Notes: generated from the sequence alone by a model not told the origin. Numbered from the stretch's first letter, positions 1 through 12,323 are shown. The stretch is DNA of 64,000 bases from Apium graveolens (GCF_009905375.1 NC_133652.1:21463262-21527261); one strand, 5' to 3'. Made by a program: numbers and translations.

Positions 1-76
1 AGGTAAGTTGTACATGCACTACCCCCCTAGGCTAGGAGGAATTTATTTAATTCTAGCCTATAATCCGGGCATAACC

Positions 77-3000
77 CTAAATATATAATAAATGAGGTAC
101 GTAAGGGGCCAAAGCCGCGCCTTGTTGGTAAAACTTTCGGAGATGTTCCGCATTCCAAGCTCGCGGAACCAACTTCCCTTCCATATCTTCAAGGTGATAA
201 GGCCCTTTCCACAAGATGGCCTTTATTCTGTACGGTCCTTCCCAATTAGCTCCAAACACTCTATGTTGGGGGTTCTTCGTGTTGGGCATCACTTTCCTAA
301 GTACCAAATCTCCCACCTTCAGCAATTGTCCCTTTACCTTCCTATTATAATACCTTACGGCGCGTTGTTGATACGCTGCGAGCCTTAGCTGAGAATTTTC
401 CCTCGTCTCCTCTAAGAGATCCAAATGGAGCCTTTGATTAACCTCGGCATCCTCCCTTCTGTAACAATCTCTGCGAAGCGATCCCGATCCAACTTCCAGG
501 GGGAACATGGCTTCGTAGCCGTAAGTCAGCATGAACGGAGTTTCTCCCGTAGTAGATCGTGGGGTAGTGTTGTATGACCACATCACCTTCGGGAGTTCTT
601 CAGGCCAATTTCCTTTGCGTTCCTCCAGTTTGGTTTTGAGGGTATGCTTTATTATTTTGTTAACAGCTTCTGTATGTCCATTGCTTTGAGGATGGTAGAC
701 CGCGGCAAACTCCTTTTTGATTTTCAACTCCTCACATAGTTGTCGCAACTCCTTGCTATCAAACTGCTTTCCATTGTCGGAGACAAGCTTGTAAGGGATT
801 CCAAACCTGCACACGATGGAGTTGAAAATAAAATCTCTGATTTTCTTTGCGGTGATAGAGGCCAGTGGCATAGCTTCCGCCCATTTAGTAAAATAATCGA
901 CCGCGACCACTGCATACTTGACGTCCCCTTTAGCTTTCGGCAATTCTCCGATAAGATCAATTCCCCACATGGCGAACGGCCACGGGCTTGCCATAGGCGT
1001 CAAGAGTGTCGCCAGCATAGATGAGTAGTTTGCAAAGCGCTGGCAGCGATCACATGTCTTGACAAAATTTATAGCATCTTCTTTCATTGTGGGCCAATAA
1101 TATCCCTGGCGCAAAACTTTCATTGCCAACGAACCACCCCCCGAGTAATTTCCACAGATTCCCTCATGTACTTCCCTTAAGATGTAATTTCCTTCTTCTT
1201 CGTCAACACATCTAAGCAGAGGTTGATTGAACCCTCTCTTGTACAGGACTTCGTCATATATCACGTACCTTGCAGCCTGATAATGAAGTCGGCGAGCCTT
1301 AAACTTATCCTCAGGAAGCGTTCCCTTGCGAATGTAGGCCAGAATGGGCGTCATCCATGTTTCCTTGGGAGCCTCATCCACCTGCATAACTTCTATTTCT
1401 GGAATACTAGGAATCTCCTGAATTTCAAGAGGGATGGACCCTAACAACACAGCCTCTTGTTGCGACCCCATTTTTGCGAGAGCATCCGCGTTACTTTTCT
1501 TCTCCCGCGGAACACATTCCAACCTAACTTCTTTGAACATCCCGATCAGGCGTTGTGTGCATCTCAAGTATAATTCTGTTCGCGGGCCTCGCGCTTGAAA
1601 CCCCCTGTTTACCTGATTCACCACCAGCTCTGAATCACTTTTCACAAGTAAGTTTCGTACCCCCATTTCCAAAGCAATTTTTAGGCCATTAATCAGTGCT
1701 TCATACTCCGCATCATTATTGGTTGCATAAAACTTGAAATGAATTGCGCTCATCAGATGGTGGCCTTCCGGAGACACAAGTACTATACCCGCACCCGCTC
1801 CTCCATTGTTAACCGCCCCATCCACATGCAAGATCCACCAAGGATGTGGAAACTCCTCCAAAGACTCCTCAGCATGAGGTGGATGTAGCATTACCAAAGC
1901 TTTATCATCAATTTCAAAATCAAATTCCAACAAGAAATCGGCTAAGGCTTGCCCTTTTATCGCCGTTCGGGGCACATATTCCAAATCAAACTGTCCCAAC
2001 TCCACAACCCATTTCAGCATTCTTCCTGATGACTCTGGTTTATGCAGGACCTGTCGCAGCGGGTACGCTGTACGGACTTCAATTCTATGGGCTTGAAAAT
2101 ACGGCCGCAATTTTCTTGATGCAAGAATCAGGGCGTAAACCAGTTTTTCCATGCTTGTGTAGCGAGTTTCAGCGTTGTGTAACCGCTTGCTCACGTAGTA
2201 CACTGGTGATTGCTGCCCATCTTCCTCTCTTACCAGAACTACACTGATCAAATATTCAGACACTGCAAGGTACAGTATTAGAGATTCCCCATCCAACGGC
2301 TTTGACAGCATGGGAGGGTTTCCCAGTTGCTCCTTAATTCTTTTGAAAGCCTCTTCGCATTCTGACGTCCATACAAAGTCTTTCCCTGCTAACTTAATTG
2401 CCTTGAAAAATTCCTTGCATCTATCGGACGACTTGGAAACAAATCGATTTAACGCGGCGATTCTCCCAGTCAAACTCTGCACCTGTTTTACATTGGTGGG
2501 TGACTTCATATCCAACAATGCCTTGATTTTCGCGGGGTTGGCCTCAATTCCCCTGTGGTTAACAATGAACCCGAGAAACTTGCCCGACTTCACGCCGAAC
2601 ACACACTTTTGTGGATTAAATTTCATATGAAACCTCCTTAGAATGTTAAACATCTCCATCAGGTGCTTGATGTGGTCCTTCGCCACCTCGGACTTTACCA
2701 GCATATCATCCACATACACTTCCATAGTTCTCCCGATTTGATCCTTGAACATCATGTTTACCAACCGCTGGTAGTTTGCGCCAGCATTAATCAAACCAAA
2801 CGACATTCCTATCTAACAGTATAACACCCTGTCAGTAATGAAGGATGTATGTTCTTGATCAGGGCCATACATCAGAATTTGATTGTAACCGGAGTATGCA
2901 TCCATAAAACTCAGCAACGCATGCCCCGCCGTTGCATCAACCAACTGATCGATTCTTGGAAGCGGGAAGCTATCCTTTGGACAGGCCTTATTGAGATCTG

Positions 3001-3424
3001 TGAAATCCACACATATCCTCCACTTCCCATTCGGCTTCTTCACCAGCACTGGATTTGCAAGCCATTCGGGGTAAAATGATTCTTTGATTAGCCCCACCTC
3101 CAACAACCGGTCTACTTCTTCTTTTAATGCTATCGCCCTTTCCCCACTTACTGGGCGGCGTTTTTGACGTATGCCCTTACAATTCGGGAAGATATTCAAA
3201 CGGTGACACATTACTTCTGGGTCGATTCCTATCATATCTGAATGACTCCACGCGAAGACATCAAGATTTGTAATTAGGAAGCGGGTAAGACTTCCTCTCA
3301 TTTCATCATCTAACTGGGATCCTACTTTCAAAACCTTGCTCGGGTCATTTTTGTCAACCGGAATAGATATTGTGTCTTCGGCCGGTCCCATCTTTTCGGC
3401 GGGCATAGGGATCCTGGGATCCAA
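77..3424 (-). pseudogene. pol: Tat-type gypsy pol: RT, RNase H, second RNase H, integrase
   Basis: This is the replication and insertion part of the polyprotein. The RT begins near 3130 with the segment NPVLVKKPNGKWRICVDFTD and its active site YVDD lies near 2715. RNase H follows (about 2300-1950). A second, archaeal-type RNase H starts with WILHVDGA near 1835, and this duplicated domain is diagnostic for Tat. The integrase has its zinc region (HEGICG...CDRCQ) near 1170-1040, then catalytic D (MWGIDLIG), D (VSDNGKQF) and E (NGHTEAVNK). One in-frame TAG at about 2808-2810 splits the RT, while the 909 codons after it are open. The reading frame continues from protease and gag upstream. Only the window edge hides what follows. 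Confidence 0.92.
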
Positions 3425-3910
3425 ATCGAAATCAAAGTCTCAGGGATCTTCGACTTCCACTTTTGCATCTGAGGGCGCGTCCCCATAAGAGGGAGCATCC
3501 ACCTCAAGACAGGGCATAGCTTTGTGCAACGCAGATGAAGAGGGTGCGTCCTCATTTGGAGGAGCATCAACCTCAATTTCATTTTCATTCCTCAAGGGCA
3601 CGTCCTTCTTTTGAGGAGCATCCACCTTGAAGTTATTCCCGAGACCTTGCAAAATCTCACTTCTCCCTTCCAATTTTTCCCCGTTAACCTCCTTCTGTAT
3701 GATCTCCTCTGCATGGCTCACCACCACTTCTTCCATGCTACGGATCTTCGAAACATGTCCCAGCGTCAAAAAAGAGTTCCCAGAGACATAGGTTTCTTCC
3801 CCTTCGGGGCCTTCAACGAAATAGTGGGCATGGACCTCTCCACTTGGTTTTGTATGAATATCTTCTACATCCTCAAATGGGAGACCTTTTCCTTCGTACC
3901 TTCTCCTGCG
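3425..3910 (-). pseudogene. Gypsy polyprotein linker between protease and RT
   Basis: The same frame continues through a linker without a recognised domain. Its outer half (about 3440-3630) is low-complexity and acidic, with the core VDAP...DAPS repeated about three times at irregular spacing. An in-frame TGA at 3437-3439 separates it from the RT block, and another stop lies near 3910. Linkers like this are usually poorly conserved in Tat elements, so no function is assigned. Confidence 0.7.
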
Positions 3911-4036
3911 GAATTATTTAACAGCCTTATAATAGCAGTCGCGTGACTCATACTGCGACCCTCTCAGACTGCCAACTCCGTTTGGTGTTGGGAACTTTAT
4001 CATCAAGTGATGTATCGAAGTTATCACCCTGAACGC

Positions 4037-4360
4037 TCACAACCAAGGTCTGCCGACCAACACATTGTGCGCGGAATCCTGATCTAGCACCTTGAAGTCT
4101 ATCATTTGAGTAACCGATAAAGCTCCTTCCCCCAGCGTGACGGGAAGCCTGACCGAACCCATAACTCTCACTGCTTCCCCTGTAAAGCCATAGACGTGCG
4201 CATCTTCAAAATATATGTCGTTATCCAGGAAACCCAGTTTTTTGTAAATGTTGTAGTACAAGATGTTCGTAGAACTCCCATTGTCCAAGAAGACTCGATG
4301 TACGTTCATTTCCCAAATAAGCATGGTAATCACAAGCGCGTCATTGTAGGGATGATGCAC
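4037..4360 (-). pseudogene. Gypsy retropepsin-like aspartic protease
   Basis: The ORF encodes the protease that would cut the gag-pol polyprotein. The catalytic segment VFLDNGSSTNIL (D-N-G-S in place of the usual D-S/T-G) is near 4275, which is usual in this clade. It ends with VLVGRPWL, the conserved C-terminal segment. It is in frame with gag and with RT. A stop codon directly before it (4361-4363) sits where a tryptophan codon is expected, and another follows it at 4037. The Met at 4360 is only the first ATG after that stop, not a real start. Confidence 0.85.
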
Positions 4361-4564
4361 CTACCTTGATTCTTTTTCTTTGAACGTAATATCAGCGGAC
4401 TCTCCCTTAAAGACCTTCGGAGGTCTGTCTTCTAAGCTGTGAATATTGGTGAGTGGTGGATGTCGCGCTTCTCTCGTGTTTCTTTCCAATGTTCGATTAC
4501 TATCACCAACAAAAGGGTGTCCTCCAAAAATTACCCTGATGCTGCCAGCCCTCTGAAACTTGAC

Positions 4565-6448
4565 TTATGCTGTTTTTTCAACATCTTCCGCCCGCGGGGG
4601 CTGTCTTTCTTCCTTACCCTTGTCATCAATTCCCCTGCGTCGCTTCACCTTGTCAATCCATTCTCCTAGGTATCCAGCCTTGATCAATTCCTCAATTTCA
4701 TCCCGCAGGTGACAACACTCATGGGTGTCATGGCCAGTAGACTCATGGTAGTCACAATACTTCTTTTTGTCTCTGCTCTGCCATGAAGTTAGACGGTCGG
4801 GCTTCTTGAAGATTTCTCTATCCTTACTTACCTCAAAGATATGATCAATGGACGCCGTCAGTGGTGTATAATTGCTAACCCTTCTCTCGTAGTTCGACGG
4901 TGGGCTCCATTCTCTCCGCGAGCTTACGGTGTTCACCCTGTTAGGGCTTCTGGCATTTTGCCGATAATCTGGGCTCAAGGATCTGTCCCTTCTCTTGGAT
5001 CGCCCCTTGGAGTTGTGGGTATTGTCATTCTTTTTTGTTTCTGTAAGCGACTGCTCAATTGCTTTGAACGACTCCGCCTGCGCAAGCACGTCAGCTAGTG
5101 ACATAGGGTCCTTCGCTTGCAGGTGCTTCCAGAAATCCGTTCCCACACGCAACCCAGCTATAAGCAGTATTTTCAGTGTCTCATCAGTTGCACCCCTCAC
5201 CAAAGTGGATTCTGTATTAAACCTCTTGAAATACGAAGTCAAGCTTTCTCCTTCCTTTTGTTTCACATTAGCCAGTGTGGTAACAGGTGGTGTGTACTTC
5301 ACTGCGGCTTGAAATTGTGTCAAAAACAAAGTTTTCATCTGTTCCCAAGATGTAATCACACCTGGACCAAGTTTTTGGAACCACTGCTGAGCGCCTTCTC
5401 TAAAAGTGGCTGCCAGAAGACGGCATCGAGCCAAATCAGGTACTTGATATACGTCCATTTTAATGTTAAAATGCCCCAGGAATTCCACAGGATCAGAGTT
5501 CCCATGAAAACGCAAGTCATTGGTTGTGTTCCCGTATCCTGCGGGCAATTGCGCCTCCCTCACAACAGCAGCAAAAGGAGAAGGAGCTTGCGCAGTCACT
5601 GTTACTCTTCCTCCCTCAAGATGGTTGAGCAACCTCTTGAGATCATTCACATTAAACATCCCTACCCCAGGAATGGTTTGAACATTAGGCTGTTGGGGTT
5701 GCTCTGCGACTTGCTGTAATTCCCCTTGATTACCCCCCGGGTGTGGCGGTGGATCTCGCCGCCCCTCGCCCTGAGGCTGTGGATGTGGCATGTTACCATT
5801 TTGGTTTTGAATATTTTCCCGCACGCGAGGTTCCTCTTGACCGCGTCGCGGAATTTCATCATTGTTCTGCATTCTTACTTGAATTCGCCCATCGTCCTGG
5901 TCATGAGGACGCGCCCCAGACCCATTACCAGTAGCATTGTGGGAAGCTACGGGAATAACGGCAAGGGCTTCTGCAGCGGAGGGTGCTCCACCTCTCCTAC
6001 CGTTGTACGGTGCTCTTCCGTATTGATATCCCATTCTTCCTCTTCCATTCCTCTAATATCCCCGGTAGTAATTCCCGGGCCTTCCTCGCGGAGGGGCACA
6101 CTCGTGCTCGCGGTGCCGCGCCACGTCATCCCTTTGGAATGCAGGGGGCACACACGTCGTGTCACGGGGCCTCGCTTCTCCGGCGTTTCCTTCTTTTTGC
6201 CATTCTACCAGCAACATTCTCAAATCATCGTCTTCCAACCTTATGCCAAGCCTCCTTTTCAAGGCTGAAAGATCCCTTCCTTCCTCATCTTGATTTTGAG
6301 TGTTCTCCGCATGACGACGCTCGTCCATCGTACGCCCAGACCTATGTGGATGTGGCACCACCTGGTTACCAAGGCGAGGCCTTTCCCTACCCTCGGTGTC
6401 CTCATCAACAAGCTCCACAATAGGCTCTACATCATCAGAATATTCCAA
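4565..6448 (-). pseudogene. gag: Tat-type gypsy gag (capsid-nucleocapsid)
   Basis: This is the structural polyprotein. The N-terminal half (6448-5700) is charged and P/G/N/Q-rich. The retrotransposon gag domain lies around 5540-5060 (from NDLRFHGNSDPVEFLGHF through WFQKL...SLTSYFKRF). A degenerate zinc knuckle with the pattern C-x2-H-x4-H-x4-C lies near 4745-4705, followed by the clade-typical segment IEELIKAGYLGEWI. One in-frame stop lies at 6053-6055 and the frame closes with TAA at 4565. The frame matches protease and pol, so gag and pol were once a single long frame. Confidence 0.88.
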
Positions 6449-6612
6449 GCGCCGCGGAGTGATTCACGGGTTTTCCCCGCTGCCCTGGGTGTCTCCTTCA
6501 ACTACAGGGGCTTTCCCCAAGGTATGACCGTGACGGGGGAAACAACGACCTCTCCTCGTCCTTCGACGCTCCACCGTGTTCAGTCTTGAGTGAAAACTGT
6601 TAAGAGTATCCC

Positions 6613-6807
6613 TCAAGCGATACAACTGCTCCAAGATATCAGCGTTGCTGATGAGAACTGGAGGTGCCCCCCAACATCCGGAGCTCTTGGTGGATCCGCC
6701 ATGTTTCTGGGAACGTAGGGTTCATGGCTAGTGTAGCCTCCCCCGCCTTCTCCTTCAGATCTGTTGTCACTTCCATCATAAGAACTTCCATCACGATTAT
6801 AAGACAT
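6613..6807 (-). pseudogene. N-terminal piece of gypsy gag
   Basis: This is a 64-codon ORF that starts with the first ATG after the primer-binding region, in a G/S/E-rich stretch (SDNRSEGEGGGGYTSHEP). It is in a different frame from the rest of gag, so an indel between about 6613 and 6448 separates them. Position and composition suggest it is the true gag start. Confidence 0.6.
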
Positions 6808-6842
6808 CTTTTCCTCCTAAGATTACGACCTTAATTAGCACC

Positions 6843-6861
6843 CCTCTTTCTAGCGCCAATT
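6843..6861 (-). other. Gypsy primer-binding site
   Basis: Just inside the LTR boundary the minus strand reads AATTGGCGCTAGAAAGAGGG. A TGG-starting segment 2-3 bases after the LTR end is what a tRNA primer-binding site should look like. I cannot assign the tRNA from the sequence alone. Confidence 0.5.
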
Positions 6862-8018
6862 TGTTGACGGAGGAATTTGGTAACAACAAAGATTGAGATT
6901 TCTCGCCGGCACTAAGATCTGTGACGGTGGTTCTTTACCGGAAACTTAAGCGGTGTGTGGTTGTTTTAGGCTGAGATTGATCAGATTAAGTGGTGGCTCT
7001 CTTATCAGCTCTCAACTTCTTACCCTATCAATGTGCCTACATACCCTTTCTATAGGGATCAAGCCTGATGTAGTTCTCGTAGAACAAGAAATCTAATGGA
7101 CTTAGACTTCTTATTCCTAGGTCCAGTAGAAGCCCATCCAACGTCCGTCTTCCGCTAGCTTTAGGATTGTCCAACTATGAGGCCCAACCGCGAAGGCCCA
7201 AGGCTCGTTCGTAATCGCAGGACTTCACGGATAGTGCATCTCCCTGCGCAAGGATAACACTCCGCTACAGCTATCTCCCTTGATTCACAAACGCAGGTAT
7301 AGCCACGGTTCACCCCAAGTGCCAGACGCGTCCCTATCCCCCTAATGAGGATAACCCACCAGATAGCAGGACAGGTGATCCCAAGCTCTTAGGTGCAAAG
7401 TGCAGGATGACTCCAAAGTTCTCCAATGAGGACACCCGTTGAATGCAAGAACAGAGTTCCCAAAGCACACACCGAGGTTAACCCCACATCCCCAACGAGG
7501 ACACCCGTTGAATACAGGAGGAGGCCTTCAATCATCAGGTATACCCCTGGAGGCCTTCAAGCTTTTCACGGACATCCCCCTCATTGACCGTCTCAAGAAG
7601 GGAATTATTCAAAGAGTACCTGCAACAAATACGTTAGTAAAAATAACCTCCAGTGCTCCTCTCCATACAAGCTTTTCCCTGAAGTCACCATTGAGTGCAC
7701 ATAGATCAATCACATGACGCGTTCTAACCCATCGGGCGTGCCTTTTCCTTCATAAACCCAACCCCGTTTCTTCATTAACCATTCATTATAGCGTGCCAAA
7801 GCTACAGGACACGTCCTAGTGGAGACAAGTGCGTCCTACAACTCCCATTACCATAAGTTCACATTTACCAAATACATTCACCATGATTGACGCGTCTACC
7901 AAAATTGGGCGCGTCCTTCCCTATACATACACTACCCTACTTCGTCGTTGACAGACTATAGCTCATCTTCTAACAAGTAGGCGCGTCCTTCACGCTGGAC
8001 GTGTCCTAACCTCCTGCA
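6862..8018 (-). repeat. 5' LTR of the gypsy element
   Basis: The inner boundary is clear: plus strand TGTTGACGG at 6862, next to the primer-binding site. The outer end is placed at ...CTCCTGCA (8018), which gives TG...CA ends and about 1,157 bp. That outer end is an inference because the second LTR is outside the window. The LTR contains a short direct repeat with the core GAGGACACCCGTTGAAT at about 7428 and 7496, period 68. Near its outer end the motif GCGTCCT or CGTGTCCT recurs. Confidence 0.65.
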
Positions 8019-8349
8019 ACGCAATACCGGGTTTGACCGCTCGTATTATGCATTTGACCTGAGCCGAATTTTGCATATAACAAATAACACATAGTACATT
8101 TCAATATTATAGAGGTGATTGAGGAGAAAGTGAGTGTGGAGTATGTGGTTGTGAGGGACAGAGGGACATAGTCATTTGCAACAAAATAGGATGACATGTA
8201 TCTCTTTCTCTCTCTATCTCTCTTGCTCCTTCTCCTCTGATATATGATTTTGGCGGGGAGGGTTGTGAAAGAACGACAATTAAACGGTAATGTATCGGTG
8301 CAGTGTATTAGTTTGAACCGGAGCTCAGATATAATGAGAGACCCGTGTC
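8019..8349. other. Unassigned DNA between gypsy LTR and MITE
   Basis: No coding feature is supported here. It contains a CT-rich run (about 8199-8240). The last eight bases (CCCGTGTC, 8342-8349) are the left copy of the target duplication of the MITE that follows. Confidence 0.6.
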
Positions 8350-8862
8350 TAGAGATGTTCAAAAAATCCGAAATCCGATTCGATCTGGAAAAAAATCCGA
8401 AAAGCCTGGTCTGGTTCGGCCCGGCTCGCGGGCCTTAAATAAGCCTCTTTTTTTCTCGAAAATCCTGTCCGAAGCCCGAATAACCCGGATTTAAAAGAGC
8501 CCGGATAAAAGTCCGGATTGAAAAAAGCCCGGATAAAAGCCCGGTTCGGCCCGACCCGGATAAATGCCCGGGCTTTTTGAAAAGCCCGATTAAAAAACTG
8601 ATTTTTTATATAAAATTTGAAAATATACAATACTTTTTATGATTTTTAAAATAATATATCATAATATTAGAAACAATTAAAGTATCCATGATTATTTATT
8701 TCTTAGGAAGCCTGGCCCGGCCTAAAACGAGCCTTATATTTCTTAGGAAGCCTGGCCCGGCCCGACCCGATTTTTAAAAAAGCCCGGCCCGATCCGTTTT
8801 TAAAAAACCGGGCTCTTAAGCCCGGATAAACCCGACCCGATGGGCTTTTTTGTGCATCTCTA
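8350..8862. mobile_element. hAT-type MITE (513 bp) with 8-bp target duplication
   Basis: The left end reads TAGAGATGTTCAAAAAA and the right end, reverse complemented, reads TAGAGATGCACAAAAAA, so these are terminal inverted repeats. They are flanked by an exact 8-bp duplication CCCGTGTC (8342-8349 and 8863-8870). An 8-bp duplication with ends of this type is diagnostic for hAT elements. The interior is made of many GC-rich blocks such as AGCCCGG and GGCCCGACCCG alternating with A/T runs. It has no transposase, so it is non-autonomous. Confidence 0.88.
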
Positions 8863-8870
8863 CCCGTGTC

Positions 8871-9480
8871 CAGCACAAAAAGTTCACAAATTGAAATAAG
8901 TCAAACTCATAAGTATTTATTACAGGATTTTATTCAATTCAGATTTTAGAGGATTTATACAAATTTATTGATTTTGAATAATTGTTGCTGATTTTTGCTG
9001 ATTTTAATTGTACGCGAATTTTAGCAGAGTTATTGAATAAATCTCGTAGAATCTTGCTCATTTGAGTAGTGATTTTACAAATCCATCAAAATCTCGTGGA
9101 TTTTGCTAATATTTCTGAAAATTTAAAATACATTAGTAAATTCATCAAAATCTACAATTTTATAAAATACAAAAAAAAATCATGGATTTTTTAATACCAC
9201 CATATTTTAATGGATTTTTTAAAATTCAAATTGAATACCACCAGATTTTAATGGAAATTTTTAAATCTAAATTGAATATCTCAAGATTTTAAAAGACTTT
9301 TTTCAATCCTTATTGAATACCATCAGTTTTTAAAGAATTTTTTAGAATCCAAATTGAATGCCCTGGAATTTTTAAAATCCAAAAGTTTCTTTAAAATCCT
9401 AATTGAATACACTCCTCTACATGTCTAATTAAAAAAGACCAAAACTCAATAATAATCTGAAATGATCATGAATTGTAAAT
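8871..9480. repeat. AT-rich degenerate tandem repeats
   Basis: This stretch has no gene. From about 9175 to 9415 a unit of roughly 55-65 bases containing GGATTTTTTAAAAT and CAAATTGAATACCACC recurs about four to six times with many changes. The earlier part (8900-9170) has looser versions of GGATTTT and TTGAATA. It may be the decayed end of a small DNA transposon. I cannot name the family. Confidence 0.55.
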
Positions 9481-10150
9481 AATGTCAGTTTTGTAAATAA
9501 TGGCCCCAAATGTCATTTCATAACAGCACTTCGTCTAGCGTTTTAGACGTTTTTTTTAATCCGAAAAACACTACTTCGCTAAGCGTTTTGCTTGTTTTAG
9601 ATATTCAAACTAAAAAACGCTACTTAAAAATACGTTCAGATTTAGTTTTATAATTTTAAAATCAGCTTAAATGCTACATGGTAGAACATTCAATTTTTTT
9701 AAATACTTAAAAACAAAACGCTAGTTAAAAACACGTGTAGATTCAGTTTTAAATTTTAAAATAATATAAAACGCTACTTAAAAATATATTCATATTTAGT
9801 TTTAAAATTTTAAAATCATCTTAACCGCTACATAATAGGACGTTCAATTTATTTTAAAAAAAATAATTAATCAACAAAACACTAGTTCAAAACACGTGTA
9901 GCTTCAGTTTTAAATTTTAAAATAATGTAAAACGCTCCGTAATAGTCCGAGGCTCTGACTTTTTTGATATTTTACAGAATGCTAAAACGCAAGACGAAAA
10001 TCCGTCTTCTTGTAATCGGAAGATCAAGAAACGTTTTTACCAAATTTTTAATTAAAAAATAATAATAAAACGCGGCACGAAGCAACGTTTTTCTCTAAAC
10101 GCTAAAACAAGTTTCGTTTTGTTTCTTAAATCTCGGAACCTACTATTATT
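9481..10150. repeat. MULE left terminal and subterminal repeats
   Basis: The terminal block is followed by many short repeats in both orientations built around AAAACGCT/AGCGTTTT and ACACGTGTAG. Examples lie near 9537, 9720, 9890, 9930, 9975 and 10070. Subterminal arrays of this kind are common transposase-binding zones in MULEs, but binding here is inferred only. Confidence 0.6.
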
Positions 10151-10369
10151 TTCCCAGTTACTGTCAATTTTTTTAATTTTGCTAAAATACACAAAAACAT
10201 TACAAAATTTTGCTAATTACCGAAATTAAAGCATACAATTAAATTAACAATAACAAAACACACGAATACATAAAAATGATCAATAAAAATCTCCAAATTC
10301 AATACCTTTTTAGCCAACATTAATACTTAACAAGTTTCACTAATTAATGTCTATGAATGCAACATTACA

Positions 10370-12323
10370 TCAATTAAATAACTCATTTTTCCCCTTGGGC
10401 GCTTGAAAATCCATCGCATTCTGGTACCTCGTAGACTTTCTTTTTCCCATCTTTTTCTCAACATCTTTGTCATGGATCACGTTTGGAAGGTTAATACCCG
10501 TCATCCAACGCGAATCTCCTTTGCTCGGAATGGGTTCGAAAACACCATTATAAATCATCGATACATTCTCTAATCTATAGATTTCATCAACCAGCGGTTC
10601 ATGGCTCAACTTCAAATGAACGCAACAGGATATCACATGAGAACAAGGAATACGATAAGTTTGCCATTTCTCACAAGAACACAAATACTCGGGAATCCTA
10701 ACGGTATGCCCATTACCCCCTTAATATATGTGCACGAGCAAAATTTGTAGCCAAGTGTCTAATGTAAAATCTATTATGGTCAAGGGGATCGCACCATCAT
10801 GTCTGTTGCATAGTTTCCATAATCCGAACATGTCTGTCAGAGATGACAAAAATCCCATGTTTCCTACCTGCCACAAACCTCCTCAATCTATCCATGAACC
10901 ACCCCCAACTAGACACGATCTCAGATTCGACAATAGCAAATGCCAATGGAAGAATATGATTGAAGCCATCCACTGCCACAACACTCAATAGTACACCGGG
11001 ATATGGACCGTAAAGGTGAGTCTCATCTATATGTATAACAGACATACAATGCTCAAATCCATTAATGCATGGTTTGAAAGCCCACAATAGTCTCTTAAAA
11101 GTCACTTTATGTTCCAAATGTAGATACAAAATACTCGTTAACTATAAAACATTATAAAAATATGAAAAAGCATTTAAACATGTATATGATACTATTATCA
11201 AAAAGTAGAATACATCTAAGCTCCCACGATCTTCCATCTTATCCTCCTTAAACAGCCGATCAACCTTAGTCCCCACATTAAAATATTGCAACGCTTTCAT
11301 CAAAAAAGGGAGGTCTTTATATAATCCTTCATAAGATCCATGTTCTTGATCCATTGCTAGCTTTTTGGCATCTCTAATCTTCTTTCTTCCCGGTTGGTAA
11401 CCAAAAATACTTTTAATCATCGCCATTAACACTTTTTCCTTAATTGTGGGATCGACAACGATTTGAACCTTAAATAGTTCAAGAATATCATGAGATGTCA
11501 AATTAGGATGGTCTTGGGTAATGGTGGTGCGCAAATATGTGTGTGGTCCCGAAATTTCCATAATTTGGAATTTTCCAAGTGATTTTCGCAACCTAGCATT
11601 TAAACTTCATTCACAACCACTATCCTTATTCTTACAAACCACATTCCAATATACCTTACTTGATCCAATCATCTTAATCTCTTGATGATTCTGGATGTGA
11701 AAATCTCTAACCGTATGCATCAACACTTTTTTTGAATCGAATATCATCCCCTCCATCAACTCCATCGGCTTCGATGTCTCCTCCCATGTAACCAAAGCCG
11801 ACTCAACAACATCATAAGCATCCAAACCTCTACTACTAACTGTATCACCACCAATATACATACTACTAGTAGTTTGACAATCAAAACCTCCTACTACCAC
11901 TCTTCTCGGAAACTCTCAAATGAGTTTCCACAACTCTCGAACTTATTTCAACCAATGGACAAGTTAAATTTTTGTATAAATATATTTCAACAAAGAAAGG
12001 TTGCCCATTCAAAATAATAATTCCAAACATCATCTCAACATCATCATCATCATCATCAACCGAAATAATACTAAATTTCATATCATTGAAATTTTTCCAT
12101 CAATAACACAACTTAAAATCATACAAACTCCTACTAATTTCAATTTCAAAAACAATACATCACGTAAATTAGTAAAATTCATACTAGAATCGAGTCTTAC
12201 TTGCTTAGAAATTGGTTTATCATATATGTAACCCTCTAATTGATTTTGTTGTATATTACCAGCCGTGTACATTCACGCAATCACCATAACTGATTGCGCT
12301 CCCGATCCTGAACTCGAAGCCAT
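10370..12323 (-). pseudogene. MULE (MuDR-like) transposase, decayed
   Basis: Reading from the ATG at 12323 (MASSSGSGAQS) there is an N-terminal region, then a MuDR-type DNA-binding segment (11900-11607, ending VYWNVVCKNKDSGCE). A region near 11530 (GPHTYLRTTITQDHPNL) follows, then the DDE catalytic core with IDETHLYGPYPG near 11030 and VISDRH near 10830. The C-terminal SWIM zinc finger is CSCEKWQTYRIPCSHV near 10680. Stops and frame changes break it at least five times. Between the end of the core (10797) and the SWIM finger only about 110 bp remain, including FYIRHLATNFARAH, where the family normally has over 100 residues. An internal deletion is therefore likely and the protein cannot be active. 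Confidence 0.88.

Larger units (their letters stand above)
1..8018 (-). mobile_element. Ty3/gypsy Tat-lineage LTR retrotransposon, partial
   Basis: A minus-strand LTR retrotransposon runs off the left edge of the window. Reading right to left it has a 5' LTR (6862-8018), a primer-binding region, gag, an aspartic protease, reverse transcriptase, RNase H, a second RNase H and an integrase. This order with an extra RNase H between RNase H and integrase is the mark of the Tat clade (Ogre/Retand relatives). From about 6448 to 77 the whole gag-pol lies in one reading frame broken by several stop codons, and the N-terminal gag piece (6613-6807) lies in another frame. The 3' LTR is not in the window, so target duplication and LTR divergence cannot be read. 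Confidence 0.9.

Noticed and set aside
7420..7540. CRISPR-like direct repeats
   Set aside because: Only two units in a plant LTR; they are ordinary LTR-internal tandem repeats.
8006..8362. A 118-codon minus-strand ORF
   Set aside because: It crosses the gypsy LTR edge and the MITE target site and shows no family features. It is open by chance.
8349..8630. A 93-codon minus-strand ORF in the GC-rich MITE
   Set aside because: The repeated FIRAFF/RAF pattern is the translation of the MITE's AGCCCGG repeats.
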